Below, in pieces: positions 31,228-40,040 of a stretch of 45,934 nt of DNA. The DNA comes from Candidatus Baltobacteraceae bacterium (GTDB taxonomy: Bacteria; Vulcanimicrobiota; Vulcanimicrobiia; Vulcanimicrobiales; Vulcanimicrobiaceae), in the NCBI GenBank assembly GCA_036559195.1, contig DATBTN010000023.1, positions 1-45,934 of the forward strand, in the 5' to 3' direction. Position 1 is the first letter of the stretch; each line of letters opens with the position of its first letter. The notes beneath the pieces are model-generated. The model did not search any database. It had not been told where the DNA came from and saw only the letters and a list, made by a program, of their open reading frames with translations. Both the position numbers and the translations under genes were made by a program.

Positions 31228-33516
31228 CTACTCGCGCGGGCGGCGCCGGCGCGGGACGCGGCGCTCGCCGCCTCCGTCGCTGGAGTCGTCGGCGCTCGGC
31301 CGGGCAGCTGGGGCCGGGGTCGGGGTCGCGGCCGCAGTCGCGTGTTCGCGCGGCCGCGGGTCGAACGTGCCGTTGCCGTTGCTCGGCGCGCTCCCGCCGC
31401 CGCCTCCGGCCATGGCGGCCTTACGCGAGAGGTTCAAGCGGCCTTTTTCGTCGACTTCCATGACCTTGACCATGACTTCGTCGCCGAGTTTTACCACGTC
31501 TTCAACCGTCGCCACGCGCGTCGGCGCGAGTTGGCTGATGTGGACGAGGCCCTCCTTGCCGGGGAGAATCTGCACGAAGGCACCGATCGGAATGATGCGC
31601 GTGACGATGCCCTTGTAGGTTTCGCCGACCATGATCTCTTTGGTGAGCTGTTCGACGATCGTTCGAGCCTTATCGCCGGACTCGCCATCGAGCGAGGTGA
31701 TGAAGACCGAGCCGTCGTCCTCGATGTCGATCTTCGAAACGCCGGTGTCTTGAATGATCTTGTTGATCACCTTGCCGCCGGGGCCGATCACGTCTTTGAT
31801 CTTGGCCGGATTGATCTTGATAACGATCATGCGCGGCGCGAACTTCGAGAGTTCGGTGCGCGGTTCGGCGATCGTTTCCACGAGCTTGTCGATGATGAAG
31901 AAGCGCGATTTCTTCGCCTCTTTCATCGCTTCGCGCATGATGTCGATCGTGACGCCCGCGGTCTTGATGTCCATCTGAATCGCGGTGATGCCTTTTTTGG
32001 TTCCCGCGACTTTGAAGTCCATCTCACCGAGCGAATCCTCGAGGCCTTGAATGTCCGTGAGAATCGCGTATTTCTTGCCCTTGAGCACGAGGCCCATCGC
32101 GACGCCGGCGACGTGTCCGCTAATCGGAACGCCGGCATCCATCAACGCGAGCGTGCTTCCGCAGACCGACGCCATCGACGACGAACCGTTGGATTCGAGC
32201 ACTTCGCTGATGAGGCGCAAGCTGTAGGGGAAGTCTTCTTTCTTCGGCAGCACTGGCACGAGCGCGCGCTCGGCCAAGTGGCCGTGACCGATCTCGCGGC
32301 GGCCCGGAGCGCGCATCGGACGCGTCTCGCCGACCGAGTACGGCGGGAAGTTGTAGAAGTGCATGTAGCGCTTGTCTTCGAGCGCCATGATGCCGTCGAG
32401 ACGCTGCGCGTCGGAGGTCGACCCGAGCGTAGCGGCGGTAAATACCTGCGTCTGTCCGCGCGTGAACACGCCCGAACCGTGAACGCGCGGGACGTAATGG
32501 ATCTTCGACCAGATCGGACGGATCTCGTCGGCCTTGCGTCCGTCGGGACGAATTTTTTCGTCCACGACCATCACGCGAAGCTCTTCCTCTTCCATCGTTT
32601 TGATGATCTTATCGAAGTCTTTGTTGCTCTTGTCTTCGAGCAGCGGACGAATCGCTTCGTCTTTCTTCGTTAGGCGATCGATCGCTTCGGTGCGATTGAG
32701 CTTATCGAACGCCGAGTTGCGCTCCAGCTTTTCGACCACGCGCATCGCTTTGGCAACGTCTTTGGCAAACGTCTTGCGAACCCACTTATCGAGTTCGACG
32801 TTCGGTTTGAGCAGCGGATAGGTGCGCTTCGCCTTGCCGACTTTTTTCGCAAGCTCGTCGATCTTCTTGACGATCTTCTTGATCTCGTCGTGCGCGAACG
32901 CTACGGCATCGAGAAAATCTTCTTCCGAGATCTCGTGGCCGCCGCCCTCGACCATCATGACCGCGTCGGAGGTGCCGGCGATCACGATATCCATGCCGCC
33001 GGTTTCGTACTGCGGCAGCGTCGGGTTGATGATGAATTTGCCCGCTTCGTCGCGGCCGACGCGAACCGCGGCGACCGTCTTCTCGAACGGAATATCCGAG
33101 AACGCAAGTGCCGCACCGGCGGCGCAGACCGCGATCACGTCGTTGTCGAGTTCGGGATCGATCGAAAGCACCGTCGTAATGATCTGCACGTCGTTGCGGA
33201 ACCCGTCGGGGAACAACGGACGGATCGGACGGTCGATCTGGCGAGCCGAGAGGGTGCCGTGTTCGGACGGGCGTCCTTCACGCTTAATGTAGCCGCCCGG
33301 GATCTTGCCCGCGGCATACATCTTCTCTTCGAAATCGCAGGTTAGGGGAAAAAAGTCGACGCCTTCACGGGGTTTTTCGGAGGCGGTTACGGCGGCGAGC
33401 ATCACGTTTTGATCACCGTAGCGGACCAGGGCCGAGCCATTCGCTTGTTTCGCGAGCTCGCCGGTCTCGATGATCATCGTGCGCCCACCGACCTCTAATT
33501 GGACGGATTCAGGCAC
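31228..33516 (-). CDS. pnp: Polyribonucleotide nucleotidyltransferase
   Basis: A 762-residue phosphorolytic 3'-5' exoribonuclease, core of the degradosome. Two RNase PH domains flank a helical domain. Then come a KH domain (KIKDVIGPGGKVINKIIQDTG) and an S1 domain (YKGIVTRIIPIGAFVQILPGKEGLVHISQL). IKREGRPSEHGTLSARQIDRPIRPLFP is the PNPase signature. After S1 a low-complexity tail of about 60 residues (Gly, Ala-Thr-Pro, and a basic PRRRRPRE end) is unusual and may bind RNA or partners. GTG 33516 has TGGAG close by. rpsO, its usual neighbour, is 4.2 kb upstream with two plus-strand units between. Confidence 0.97.
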   Translation of the reverse strand: MPESVQLEVGGRTMIIETGELAKQANGSALVRYGDQNVMLAAVTASEKPREGVDFFPLTCDFEEKMYAAGKIPGGYIKREGRPSEHGTLSARQIDRPIRPLFPDGFRNDVQIITTVLSIDPELDNDVIAVCAAGAALAFSDIPFEKTVAAVRVGRDEAGKFIINPTLPQYETGGMDIVIAGTSDAVMMVEGGGHEISEEDFLDAVAFAHDEIKKIVKKIDELAKKVGKAKRTYPLLKPNVELDKWVRKTFAKDVAKAMRVVEKLERNSAFDKLNRTEAIDRLTKKDEAIRPLLEDKSNKDFDKIIKTMEEEELRVMVVDEKIRPDGRKADEIRPIWSKIHYVPRVHGSGVFTRGQTQVFTAATLGSTSDAQRLDGIMALEDKRYMHFYNFPPYSVGETRPMRAPGRREIGHGHLAERALVPVLPKKEDFPYSLRLISEVLESNGSSSMASVCGSTLALMDAGVPISGHVAGVAMGLVLKGKKYAILTDIQGLEDSLGEMDFKVAGTKKGITAIQMDIKTAGVTIDIMREAMKEAKKSRFFIIDKLVETIAEPRTELSKFAPRMIVIKINPAKIKDVIGPGGKVINKIIQDTGVSKIDIEDDGSVFITSLDGESGDKARTIVEQLTKEIMVGETYKGIVTRIIPIGAFVQILPGKEGLVHISQLAPTRVATVEDVVKLGDEVMVKVMEVDEKGRLNLSRKAAMAGGGGGSAPSNGNGTFDPRPREHATAAATPTPAPAARPSADDSSDGGGERRVPRRRRPRE

Positions 33517-33715
33517 GGATTCTCCAGTTATTACTTCTTGTTTCGCTCTTTATTGAACCGCGACGGGTTCGGGGGGCGGGGGCTTCGGACCTGGATTCCC
33601 GGCCTTTCGCGAGCTATTATCAGACTTTTGTAGCAAGTACCCGGTCGGCCCCTGCGCCTGCCGAAGGCTTTAGCCGCGACGCACTCAAGAATACGGAAAG
33701 CCAAAGGAGCTCTAC

Positions 33716-35446
33716 ATGATCGTTCGCGTCGCGCTGATTTGCGCATTGCTCGCTATTACGCTCGCGCCGTCGCCGGCGGCTGCGCCCGATTGGCATGCGG
33801 CGCCCGCGCGCGCGACCCACGGCATGGTGGCGACCGAACAGCATTACGCGACGCAGATCGGCGTCGACGTGTTGCGGCGCGGCGGCAACGCCGTCGATGC
33901 GGCGATTGCGGTGGCGTACGCGCTCGCGGTGGTGGATCCGTGCTGCGGAAATATCGGCGGCGGCGGTTTCATGCTGGTTCGCATGCACGACGGCCGCGAG
34001 CGATTCATCGATTTCCGCGAACGCGCGCCGCAGCGTGCGACGCCGAATTTGTATCAGGACGCGCGCGGCAACGTGATCGAGGGCCTGAGCTTGAAAGGCT
34101 ATCTCGCGGTCGGCGTACCCGGCACGGTGATGGGCATGGAACGCGCGCGCACCGAGTTCGGCACGATGTCGCGTGCGAAGTTGATGGCTCCGGCGATCCG
34201 GCTGGCAGCGAACGGTTACCGCATCGAAGCCGGCGACGCCGCGATCTACCGCGGGCTTCCGGCCGAAGCGTACGATGATCACCATACTCCGGGGGTGGAA
34301 TCGAACGTACGCGCGATCTTCATGAGCGGCGGTCACACCCCGCAGGCCGGCGAGACGCTCGTGCAGAGCCAACTTGCGAAAACGTTGGAGACGATCTCGC
34401 GCGGGGGCGCCGCGGCGTTCTATCGCGGGCCGATCGCGAAGGCGATCGTCGCGGCGAGTGCCGCGCAGCACGGGATCGTATCGCTGGCGGATTTCCGATC
34501 GTATACCGTCGGCGAGCAGCGGCCGATTCACTGCACCTATCACGGCTACGACATGATCTCGGCGCCCCCGCCGAGCTCCGGCGGAATAACGCTGTGCGAA
34601 ATTCTCAACGTCGTCTCGACGTATCCGCTCGCTCAATGGGGCTGGCACTCGACCAAATCGACGCACGATCTCATCGAGGCCGAGCGTCGCGCCTATGCCG
34701 ATCGCAACACCTATCTCGGAGACCCCGCGTTCGTAAAAAATCCGAGGGCTCGACTACTGTCGGCATCGTACGCGGCGAAACTCCGCGATTCGATTGTGCC
34801 CGGCGAAGCGACGCCGTCGGTCGATATCCATCCCGGGCTCGGCCCGGTCGGACACGAAAATAACGAGACCACGCACTACTCGATCGTCGACAAGGACGGC
34901 AACGCCGCAGCCGTGACCTTCACCATCAACGATGCCTTCGGCGCCGGCGTCATCGCAGGGAACACGGGCTTTTTTCTCAACGACGAGATGGACGATTTTA
35001 CGAGCAAGCCCGGCGTTCCCAATATGTTCGGACTCGTGCAGGGCGAGCGCAACGACATCCGCGGCGGCAAACGCCCGCTCTCGTCGATGACGCCGACGAT
35101 CGTGACGCACGACGGCAAACTCTTCATGGTCACCGGCAGCCCCGGCGGTTCGCGCATCATCACGATCGTGCTGGCGACGCTGCGCAACGTCATCGATTAC
35201 AACATGAACGTGCAAGACGCCGTCAACGCTCCGCGGATGCACATGCAATGGCTCCCCGATCAAATCCAATACGAGCCGGGCGCATTTAGCGATGCAACGA
35301 TGAAACGACTGACGGCGATGGGCTATTCGTTCAAGGAAGTCCCGGCCTGGGGTTCGGCGCAAGCAGTCCTCATCGACCCGAAGACCGGCATCCGCTACGG
35401 CGGCACCGACCGCCGTCATCCAGCGGGCCTAGCGTCGGGTTACTGA
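33716..35446 (+). CDS. ggt: Gamma-glutamyltransferase (glutathione hydrolase)
   Basis: A 576-residue periplasmic enzyme that hydrolyses glutathione or transfers its gamma-glutamyl group. It has a signal peptide (MIVRVALICALLAITLAPSP). The autocleavage site is ENNE-TTHYSIVDKDGNAAAV, with T385 as the new N-terminal nucleophile of the small subunit. R101-ERAP binds the glutamyl carboxylate, and SSMTPTIV and GSPGGSRIITIV are the usual later motifs. ATG 33716 follows CAAAGGAG. The 199-base gap upstream (33517-33715) holds its promoter and that of pnp; I see no gene there. Confidence 0.95.
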   Translation: MIVRVALICALLAITLAPSPAAAPDWHAAPARATHGMVATEQHYATQIGVDVLRRGGNAVDAAIAVAYALAVVDPCCGNIGGGGFMLVRMHDGRERFIDFRERAPQRATPNLYQDARGNVIEGLSLKGYLAVGVPGTVMGMERARTEFGTMSRAKLMAPAIRLAANGYRIEAGDAAIYRGLPAEAYDDHHTPGVESNVRAIFMSGGHTPQAGETLVQSQLAKTLETISRGGAAAFYRGPIAKAIVAASAAQHGIVSLADFRSYTVGEQRPIHCTYHGYDMISAPPPSSGGITLCEILNVVSTYPLAQWGWHSTKSTHDLIEAERRAYADRNTYLGDPAFVKNPRARLLSASYAAKLRDSIVPGEATPSVDIHPGLGPVGHENNETTHYSIVDKDGNAAAVTFTINDAFGAGVIAGNTGFFLNDEMDDFTSKPGVPNMFGLVQGERNDIRGGKRPLSSMTPTIVTHDGKLFMVTGSPGGSRIITIVLATLRNVIDYNMNVQDAVNAPRMHMQWLPDQIQYEPGAFSDATMKRLTAMGYSFKEVPAWGSAQAVLIDPKTGIRYGGTDRRHPAGLASGY

Positions 35447-35496
35447 AAAGGGCCTCCTCCGAGGGCTAGACCTGCTTTGGCGGGTATATCGGGCGC

Positions 35497-36357
35497 ATGC
35501 AATCTTTGTCCCCCGCGCGTGTGACCGAACTCAAGGAGCACGCCAATTCCGTGCGCCAGGGCATCATCCGCTCGCTGCTCGCGGCCGGTTCCGGCCACTC
35601 GGCGGGCCCGCTGGATATGGCCGACGTCTTCACGGCGCTCTACCTGCAGATCATGCGCAACGATCCGAAGCGGCCCGATTGGGAGGACCGCGATCGTCTG
35701 CTGCTTTCGTGCGGACACATCGCCCCGGTTCGTTATAGTGCGATGGCCGAAGCCGGCTACTTTCCGAAAGAAGAGTTGCTGACGCTGCGCAAATTCGGTT
35801 CGCGTTTGCAGGGGCATCCCGAGCGCGTTCGTTTGCCCGCGCTGGAATCCACGTCGGGCCCGCTGGGCGAAGGGCTCGCGCAGGGCGTCGGCATGGCGCA
35901 GGCGGCGAAACTCGATAAGAAAGACTGGCGCGTCTACGTGGTGACGTCGGATGCCGAGCATCAATGCGGGCTGCATTGGGAGGCGATGATGACGGCCGGT
36001 AAATTCAAGCTCGACAACTTGATGTGCATCATCGATCGGAATTTCATTCAGATCGACGGCAGTACCGAAGACGTGATGCCGCTCGAACCGCTCGCGGATA
36101 AGTATCGCAGTTTCAACTGGGAAGTCTTCGAGTGCGACGGCAACGATATCGCGGCGTTCGTGGAGACCGTCGAGAAAGCGAAGCTCGTCACGGGCAAACC
36201 CACCGTTATCGTGGCGAACACGGTTCCCGGTAAGGGCGTCTCGTATATGGAAGGCGATTACACCTGGCACGGTAAGCCGCCGAACAAAGAACAAGCCGAC
36301 GAAGCGCTGCGCGAACTCGCAGCCGAGCGCGAAAGGATCCTTGCACACCATGGCTAG
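35497..36357 (+). CDS. Transketolase, N-terminal subunit
   Basis: A 286-residue thiamine diphosphate domain of a two-part transketolase. Seen: GSGHSAGPLDMADVFTALYLQIMR, LLSCGHIAPVRYSAMAEAGYF, and GPLGEGLAQGVGMAQAAKL. The cofactor-metal motif reads SDAEHQCGLHWEA with IIDRNFIQIDG, where GDGE is usual. It transfers two-carbon units in the pentose phosphate pathway. The start codon ATG 35497 has no ribosome site, but TATATC lies 6 bases before it, so the message may be leaderless. It overlaps the C-terminal subunit gene by 8 bases. Confidence 0.92.
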   Translation: MQSLSPARVTELKEHANSVRQGIIRSLLAAGSGHSAGPLDMADVFTALYLQIMRNDPKRPDWEDRDRLLLSCGHIAPVRYSAMAEAGYFPKEELLTLRKFGSRLQGHPERVRLPALESTSGPLGEGLAQGVGMAQAAKLDKKDWRVYVVTSDAEHQCGLHWEAMMTAGKFKLDNLMCIIDRNFIQIDGSTEDVMPLEPLADKYRSFNWEVFECDGNDIAAFVETVEKAKLVTGKPTVIVANTVPGKGVSYMEGDYTWHGKPPNKEQADEALRELAAERERILAHHG

Positions 36358-37357
36358 CAGCAACCTGATGAACGGCGTCACGTCGATGCATCTGGTCGAC
36401 TACACCGATGCAGCGGCGATCAAGCAGATTCCAACGCGCAACGGGTTTGGCGAAGGGCTCATCGAGGCGGGTAAAAAGAACAAAAACGTGGTCGGAATCT
36501 GCGCCGACCTGGCGGAGTCGACGCGCATGGAGGGCTTCAAAAAAGCCTGTCCCGACCAATACATGGAGATCGGCGTGGCGGAGCAGATGCTCGTCGCGAT
36601 GGCGGCCGGACTCGCGGCGGCCGGCAAGATTCCGTGGATCGCTTCCTACGCGATGTTCAATCCCGGACGATCGTGGGAGCAAGTGCGTACGACCATGGCG
36701 CTCAACGAAACCAACGTGAAGATCGCCGGCGCGCACGCGGGCGTCTCCGTCGGTCCCGACGGCGCCACGCACCAGGCGATCGAAGACATTGCGATCATGC
36801 GCGTGATCCCGCACATGATGGTCGTCGTTCCGTGCGATTCGATTCAATCGAAGAAAGCGACGATCGCGCTCTCCGAAAAATTCGGACCGACCTATTTGCG
36901 ATTCGGGCGCGATAAGAGCCCGGTCATCACCACCGAAGAGACGCCGTTCGAGATCGGCAAGGCACAGACGTTTCGCGAAGGCTCCGACGTGGCGATCGTC
37001 GCCTGCGGGATCCTCGTCTACAACGCATTGATCGCGGCCGAAGAACTCGCGCGCGAAGACGGCATCGAGTGCATGGTGATCAATAACCACACCGTCAAAC
37101 CGATGGACGAGCCGGCGATCGTTGCCGCCGCCAAGCAATGCGGTGCGGTCGTCACGGTCGAGGAGCACCAAGTACACGCGGGCATGGGCTCGCGCGTCGC
37201 CGAGATCTTGGCTGCCAACCACGCCGTACCGATGGAGTTCGTCGGCGTCCACGACCAATTCGGACAATCCGGCGAGCCGACCCAACTCATCGAGTTCTAC
37301 GGCATGGGCAAAACCGCCATCAAAGAAGCAGCACGCAAAGCCGCCAAACGCAAATAA
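36350..37357 (+). CDS. Transketolase, C-terminal subunit
   Basis: A 335-residue partner carrying the pyrimidine-binding and C-terminal domains. Seen: RNGFGEGLIEAGKKNKNVVGICADLAESTRMEGF, IEIGVAEQ-like MEIGVAEQMLVAMAAGLAA, then FAS-like IASYAMFNPGRSWEQVRT and HAGVSVGPDGATHQAIEDIAIMRVIPHM. The E in VAEQ activates thiamine diphosphate. ATG 36350 (MASSNLMNG) overlaps the N-terminal subunit's stop. Split transketolases of this kind occur in archaea and several bacterial phyla. Confidence 0.93.
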   Translation: MASSNLMNGVTSMHLVDYTDAAAIKQIPTRNGFGEGLIEAGKKNKNVVGICADLAESTRMEGFKKACPDQYMEIGVAEQMLVAMAAGLAAAGKIPWIASYAMFNPGRSWEQVRTTMALNETNVKIAGAHAGVSVGPDGATHQAIEDIAIMRVIPHMMVVVPCDSIQSKKATIALSEKFGPTYLRFGRDKSPVITTEETPFEIGKAQTFREGSDVAIVACGILVYNALIAAEELAREDGIECMVINNHTVKPMDEPAIVAAAKQCGAVVTVEEHQVHAGMGSRVAEILAANHAVPMEFVGVHDQFGQSGEPTQLIEFYGMGKTAIKEAARKAAKRK

Positions 37358-37369
37358 CGCTCACGCTTC

Positions 37370-37670
37370 GACAAGCGCATGCTTCGACAAGCTCAGCATG
37401 ACAAGCACACAAGCACCCAACATGGATGACAAACACACAAGCCCCCACACGGATGACAAACACAAAGGCCCCCACTTGTCATCCTGAGCTTGTCGAAGGA
37501 CGACGCTTCGACCGCCCGACGCTTCCTGACAAGCTCATGCTTCGACAAGCTCAGCATGACAAACACACAAAAGGCCCCCACTTGTCATCCTGAGCTTGAC
37601 GAAGGACGCCGCTTCGATCGGCCAACGCTTCCCGACAAGCTCATGCTTCGACAAGTTCAGCATGACAAAC
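37370..37670. repeat. Extragenic repeat block, TGTCATCCTGAGCTTGTCGAAG family
   Basis: Five copies, in both orientations, of a sequence reading CTTCGACAAGCTCAGCATGACA or its complement, near 37381, 37475, 37539, 37581 and 37644. A unit of about 105 bp occurs twice in tandem (37451-37556 and 37557-37660) with few differences, and a degenerate partial copy precedes them. It fills the gap between the transketolase stop and the terminator. Palindromic extragenic repeats with this core are common in many GC-rich bacteria. No gene is present. Confidence 0.8.
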
Positions 37671-37672
37671 AG

Positions 37673-37704
37673 AAAAAGAGCTCGCCGTCAGGCGAGCTCT
37701 TTTT
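37673..37704. terminator. Bidirectional intrinsic terminator, tkt/rpsO
   Basis: AAAAAGAGCTCGCC pairs with GGCGAGCTCTTTTT over a 4-base loop, with T-runs on both strands. It serves the convergent transketolase (plus) and rpsO (minus) genes. Confidence 0.85.
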
Positions 37705-37722
37705 TGTTTGCGCGATTTGCGA

Positions 37723-37992
37723 TTAGCGGCGTAGGCCGAGGTCGGCGATTAGTTTGCGATAGCGCTCGAGATCTTTCTTCTGCAGATAGTTCAACAGACG
37801 GCGGCGCTGGCCGACTTGCAGGAGCAAGCCGCGGCGGCCGTGGTGATCTTTCTTGTGGATCTTCAAGTGCTCGGTCAACATGTTGATCGACGCGGTCAGG
37901 ATCGCGATCTGGACGTCGGCCGAACCGGTGTCGCCCGTCGAGCGGGCGAACTTCGCCGCGATCTCGGATTTCTGGTCTTTGTTCAAAGGCAT
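37723..37992 (-). CDS. rpsO: 30S ribosomal protein S15
   Basis: An 89-residue ribosomal protein that binds 16S rRNA near helices 20-22. Seen: [74 protein letters not shown], which is standard S15. GAGGAG lies 12 bases before ATG 37992; the open frame continues upstream without protein-like sequence. It is usually next to pnp, which here is 4.2 kb away. Confidence 0.97.
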   Translation of the reverse strand: MPLNKDQKSEIAAKFARSTGDTGSADVQIAILTASINMLTEHLKIHKKDHHGRRGLLLQVGQRRRLLNYLQKKDLERYRKLIADLGLRR

Positions 37993-38101
37993 GGGGTAAG
38001 AGAACTCCTCGTTCAAGGATAGGCTCGCATCGGATGCAGGCCGTAGGTCCGCTCCGGCGACCGCGCTAGCATACCAGAGGCCCGGGCGGCAACGCAAGGA
38101 C

Positions 38102-38506
38102 CTAGCCGGTGGGTGCCTCGTCCACGATTGGGATCGGCTTGCCGTCGGGACCGACGGCCACCATCACGAAGCGGCCGACCGTCGAGAGGCGGCGCTCGCC
38201 GGAAATCGGGTTCTCGGCCCAGAGTTCCACCTCGATGGTGATCGACGTGCGGCCCACGCGTACCACCGTGCCGATCGTCTCGGCAAACTCTCCAACGCGC
38301 ACCGGCGCGCGAAAGTCGGTGCGGTCGATCGAGGCCGTAACGACCGGCTTGCGACCCGCTCGCAGCGCGGCGATCGACGCGACGATATCCATCATCGCGA
38401 GCGCCTTGCCGCCGAAGAGCGTGCCGTAGTGATTGGTGTCGCTCGGGAACACGATCTCGGTGCGGCGTTCGACGATCGGCTGCGAGGGGTCGGGCGCGTG
38501 ACTCAT
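38102..38506 (-). CDS. Acyl-CoA thioesterase, hotdog fold
   Basis: A 134-residue thioesterase of the BFIT/YciA type, which hydrolyses acyl-CoA. Seen: the hotdog helix [23 protein letters not shown], the strand [17 protein letters not shown], and [18 protein letters not shown] at the end. D40 in AMMD is a likely catalytic residue. ATG 38506 (MSHAPDP) is the best start. The divergent SDR begins 55 bases away, with a palindrome between. Confidence 0.9.
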   Translation of the reverse strand: MSHAPDPSQPIVERRTEIVFPSDTNHYGTLFGGKALAMMDIVASIAALRAGRKPVVTASIDRTDFRAPVRVGEFAETIGTVVRVGRTSITIEVELWAENPISGERRLSTVGRFVMVAVGPDGKPIPIVDEAPTG

Positions 38507-38520
38507 TGCCCGCCCATTCC

Positions 38521-38541
38521 AGGCGCAGGATTCCTGCGCCT
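38521..38541. promoter_or_regulatory. Palindrome between divergent thioesterase and SDR genes
   Basis: AGGCGCAGGA-T-TCCTGCGCCT: a perfect 10-bp inverted repeat around one base, in the 55-base divergent promoter region. It could be an operator for both genes or a short REP-like unit. Confidence 0.5.
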
Positions 38542-38561
38542 CGCGCGTCGAGAGGAACCGC

Positions 38562-39332
38562 ATGGATCTCGAAATTCGCGGAAAAGTCGCGCTGGTTACC
38601 GGCGCGAGCTCGGGTCTTGGCAAGGCCTGCGCGCTGGCTCTCGCGCGCGAGGGCGTGCGCTTGGCCGTCGCCGCGCGGCGTAGGGAGGAGTTGGAAGCCG
38701 TCGCTGCCGCCGCGATCGCACGCGGCGCGTCGGATGCGCGCGCGTTCACCGTCGATTTAGCTGACGCGATCTCGATCGAAAACTTGCTTGCCGACGTACG
38801 CGCGGCGTTCGGCGACGTGGAGATACTGATTGCCAACGGCGGCGGTCCCAAGCCCGGTACGTTCACGCAGACGGCCATTGAAGATTGGGATGCCGGCTAT
38901 AGAACCGTGCTGCGCAGCATGTTGCGGCTGACCGAACTCGTTGTTCCGGCGATGCGCGCGGCCAAGTGGGGCCGCGTCGTCGCGCTTACCTCGAGTTCGG
39001 TGAAACAGCCGATCGGAACGCTCGTGCTCTCGAACGCCTTTCGCACGGCGCTCGTCTCGGCATACAAAACGCTCGCGGGCGAAGTTGCAAAAGACGGCAT
39101 CACCGTCAACGCGATTGCGACCGGACGAATCGAGACCGATCGTCTTCGATCGCTCTACGGCGACGACGCGGCGAAACTCGAAGCCGCCGGCCGCGAAGTG
39201 CCCATCGGCCGCATCGCCCAGCCCGATGAGTTTGCGCCGATGGTGGCTTTTCTCTGCGGCGAACCGGCAGGCTACGTGACCGGCCAAACGATCGCCGTCG
39301 ACGGCGGCCTCATCGCCGGACTTTTCGGTTAG
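38562..39332 (+). CDS. SDR-family protein with altered catalytic tetrad
   Basis: A 256-residue Rossmann protein resembling 3-oxoacyl-ACP reductases. TGASSGLGKA is the cofactor loop, LIANGGG replaces NNAG, and the catalytic stretch reads TSSSVKQPIGTLVLSNAFRTALVSAYKTLAGE. Where Y-x3-K is expected, the alignment puts S and R (SNAFR). CDD recognises a subgroup of SDRs lacking a full tetrad with this PI..L.LSNA pattern, so this may be an intact member with a changed chemistry. The C-terminus GYVTGQTIAVDGG is normal. It ends 133 bases before the next gene. Confidence 0.88.
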   Translation: MDLEIRGKVALVTGASSGLGKACALALAREGVRLAVAARRREELEAVAAAAIARGASDARAFTVDLADAISIENLLADVRAAFGDVEILIANGGGPKPGTFTQTAIEDWDAGYRTVLRSMLRLTELVVPAMRAAKWGRVVALTSSSVKQPIGTLVLSNAFRTALVSAYKTLAGEVAKDGITVNAIATGRIETDRLRSLYGDDAAKLEAAGREVPIGRIAQPDEFAPMVAFLCGEPAGYVTGQTIAVDGGLIAGLFG

Positions 39333-39409
39333 CGCGGACCGCAGCATCGGAACCCCCGCGGCGCCTCACGACCGGTTTCATATCGGCGCGCGCGCCGTTC
39401 AACGCGTCG

Positions 39410-39435
39410 CCCTTCGACAAGCTCAGGGTGACAAG
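39410..39435. repeat. Extragenic repeat copy, CCCTTCGACAAGCTCAGGGTG
   Basis: A single copy of the same family as the block at 37370-37670, in a 133-base gap between the SDR and the lipoprotein gene. GTGACAA and TTGTCAC at 39429-39450 form a small hairpin with a T-run. Confidence 0.7.
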
Positions 39436-39465
39436 AGGGCTTTTTGTCACGTGAGCCTGATTTTG

Positions 39466-40029
39466 CTAGAAGAAGATTCCTAGAAAGCGATGATGGCGTT
39501 TGCTCGGCGCGCGCTTTGCGGTGCGGCGCGGCAGGCTCGGGTGCCGTTGGTTGTAGATCGCGATCGTTCGGCGCAGACGATCCAAGCGCCGATGCGTTTG
39601 CGCGAGTGGTTGCGCGGTTGCCGTTGCCACCGCGTGCGGCGTCGAAAAAGTCATCAAAGCGAAATGCCGCGCGTCGGCCAGCATCAGCAGCGAGCGTTCG
39701 TATTCGCGCTCTGCGAGCGCGTCGTGACTCGCTCGTTCGGAGGCTTCGGCATGCTGCTCGAGCCGGCGAGCCTGCGCGACGCGCGCCACGAAGAACGCGC
39801 GATCGTGCCGCTCGCGGCCCCCCCGCAGCGCATCGAGGTACGACCGGTTGCGCCGAACGATTCGAGCATCGACCTGGGGCGCGCTTTGATGATGTCCGTG
39901 ACGGACGGGACGCCCGGGCCCGCACGCGGCCAGCAGCAGCGCGGCCCCCAGCGCCGCCAGTGCCAGCAGGCCCCGCCGCCCCGATCGCGCCAATTCGCAT
40001 TGCAACCCGCCGCGATAATCGCGTACCAT
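39466..40029 (-). CDS. Putative lipoprotein of unknown function
   Basis: A 187-residue frame with a hydrophobic stretch and lipobox LLALAALGAALLLAAC-G. The mature part is basic and histidine-rich at first (GRPVRHGHHQSA), then helical (FFVARVAQARRLEQHAEASERASHDALAEREYERSLLMLADARHFALMTF). It ends with KRHHRFLGIFF. No domain is recognised. ATG 40029 is only 11 bases from the divergent Rieske start, leaving little room for two promoters; an in-frame TTG near the lipobox could be the true start. Frames on the other strand here are less convincing. Confidence 0.55.
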   Translation of the reverse strand: MVRDYRGGLQCELARSGRRGLLALAALGAALLLAACGPGRPVRHGHHQSAPQVDARIVRRNRSYLDALRGGRERHDRAFFVARVAQARRLEQHAEASERASHDALAEREYERSLLMLADARHFALMTFSTPHAVATATAQPLAQTHRRLDRLRRTIAIYNQRHPSLPRRTAKRAPSKRHHRFLGIFF

Positions 40030-40040
40030 CGAATCTCCCT

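Noticed and set aside
37370..37670. Possible CRISPR array
   Set aside because: The repeats are in both orientations, unevenly spaced, lack unique spacers of constant length, and no cas gene is present.
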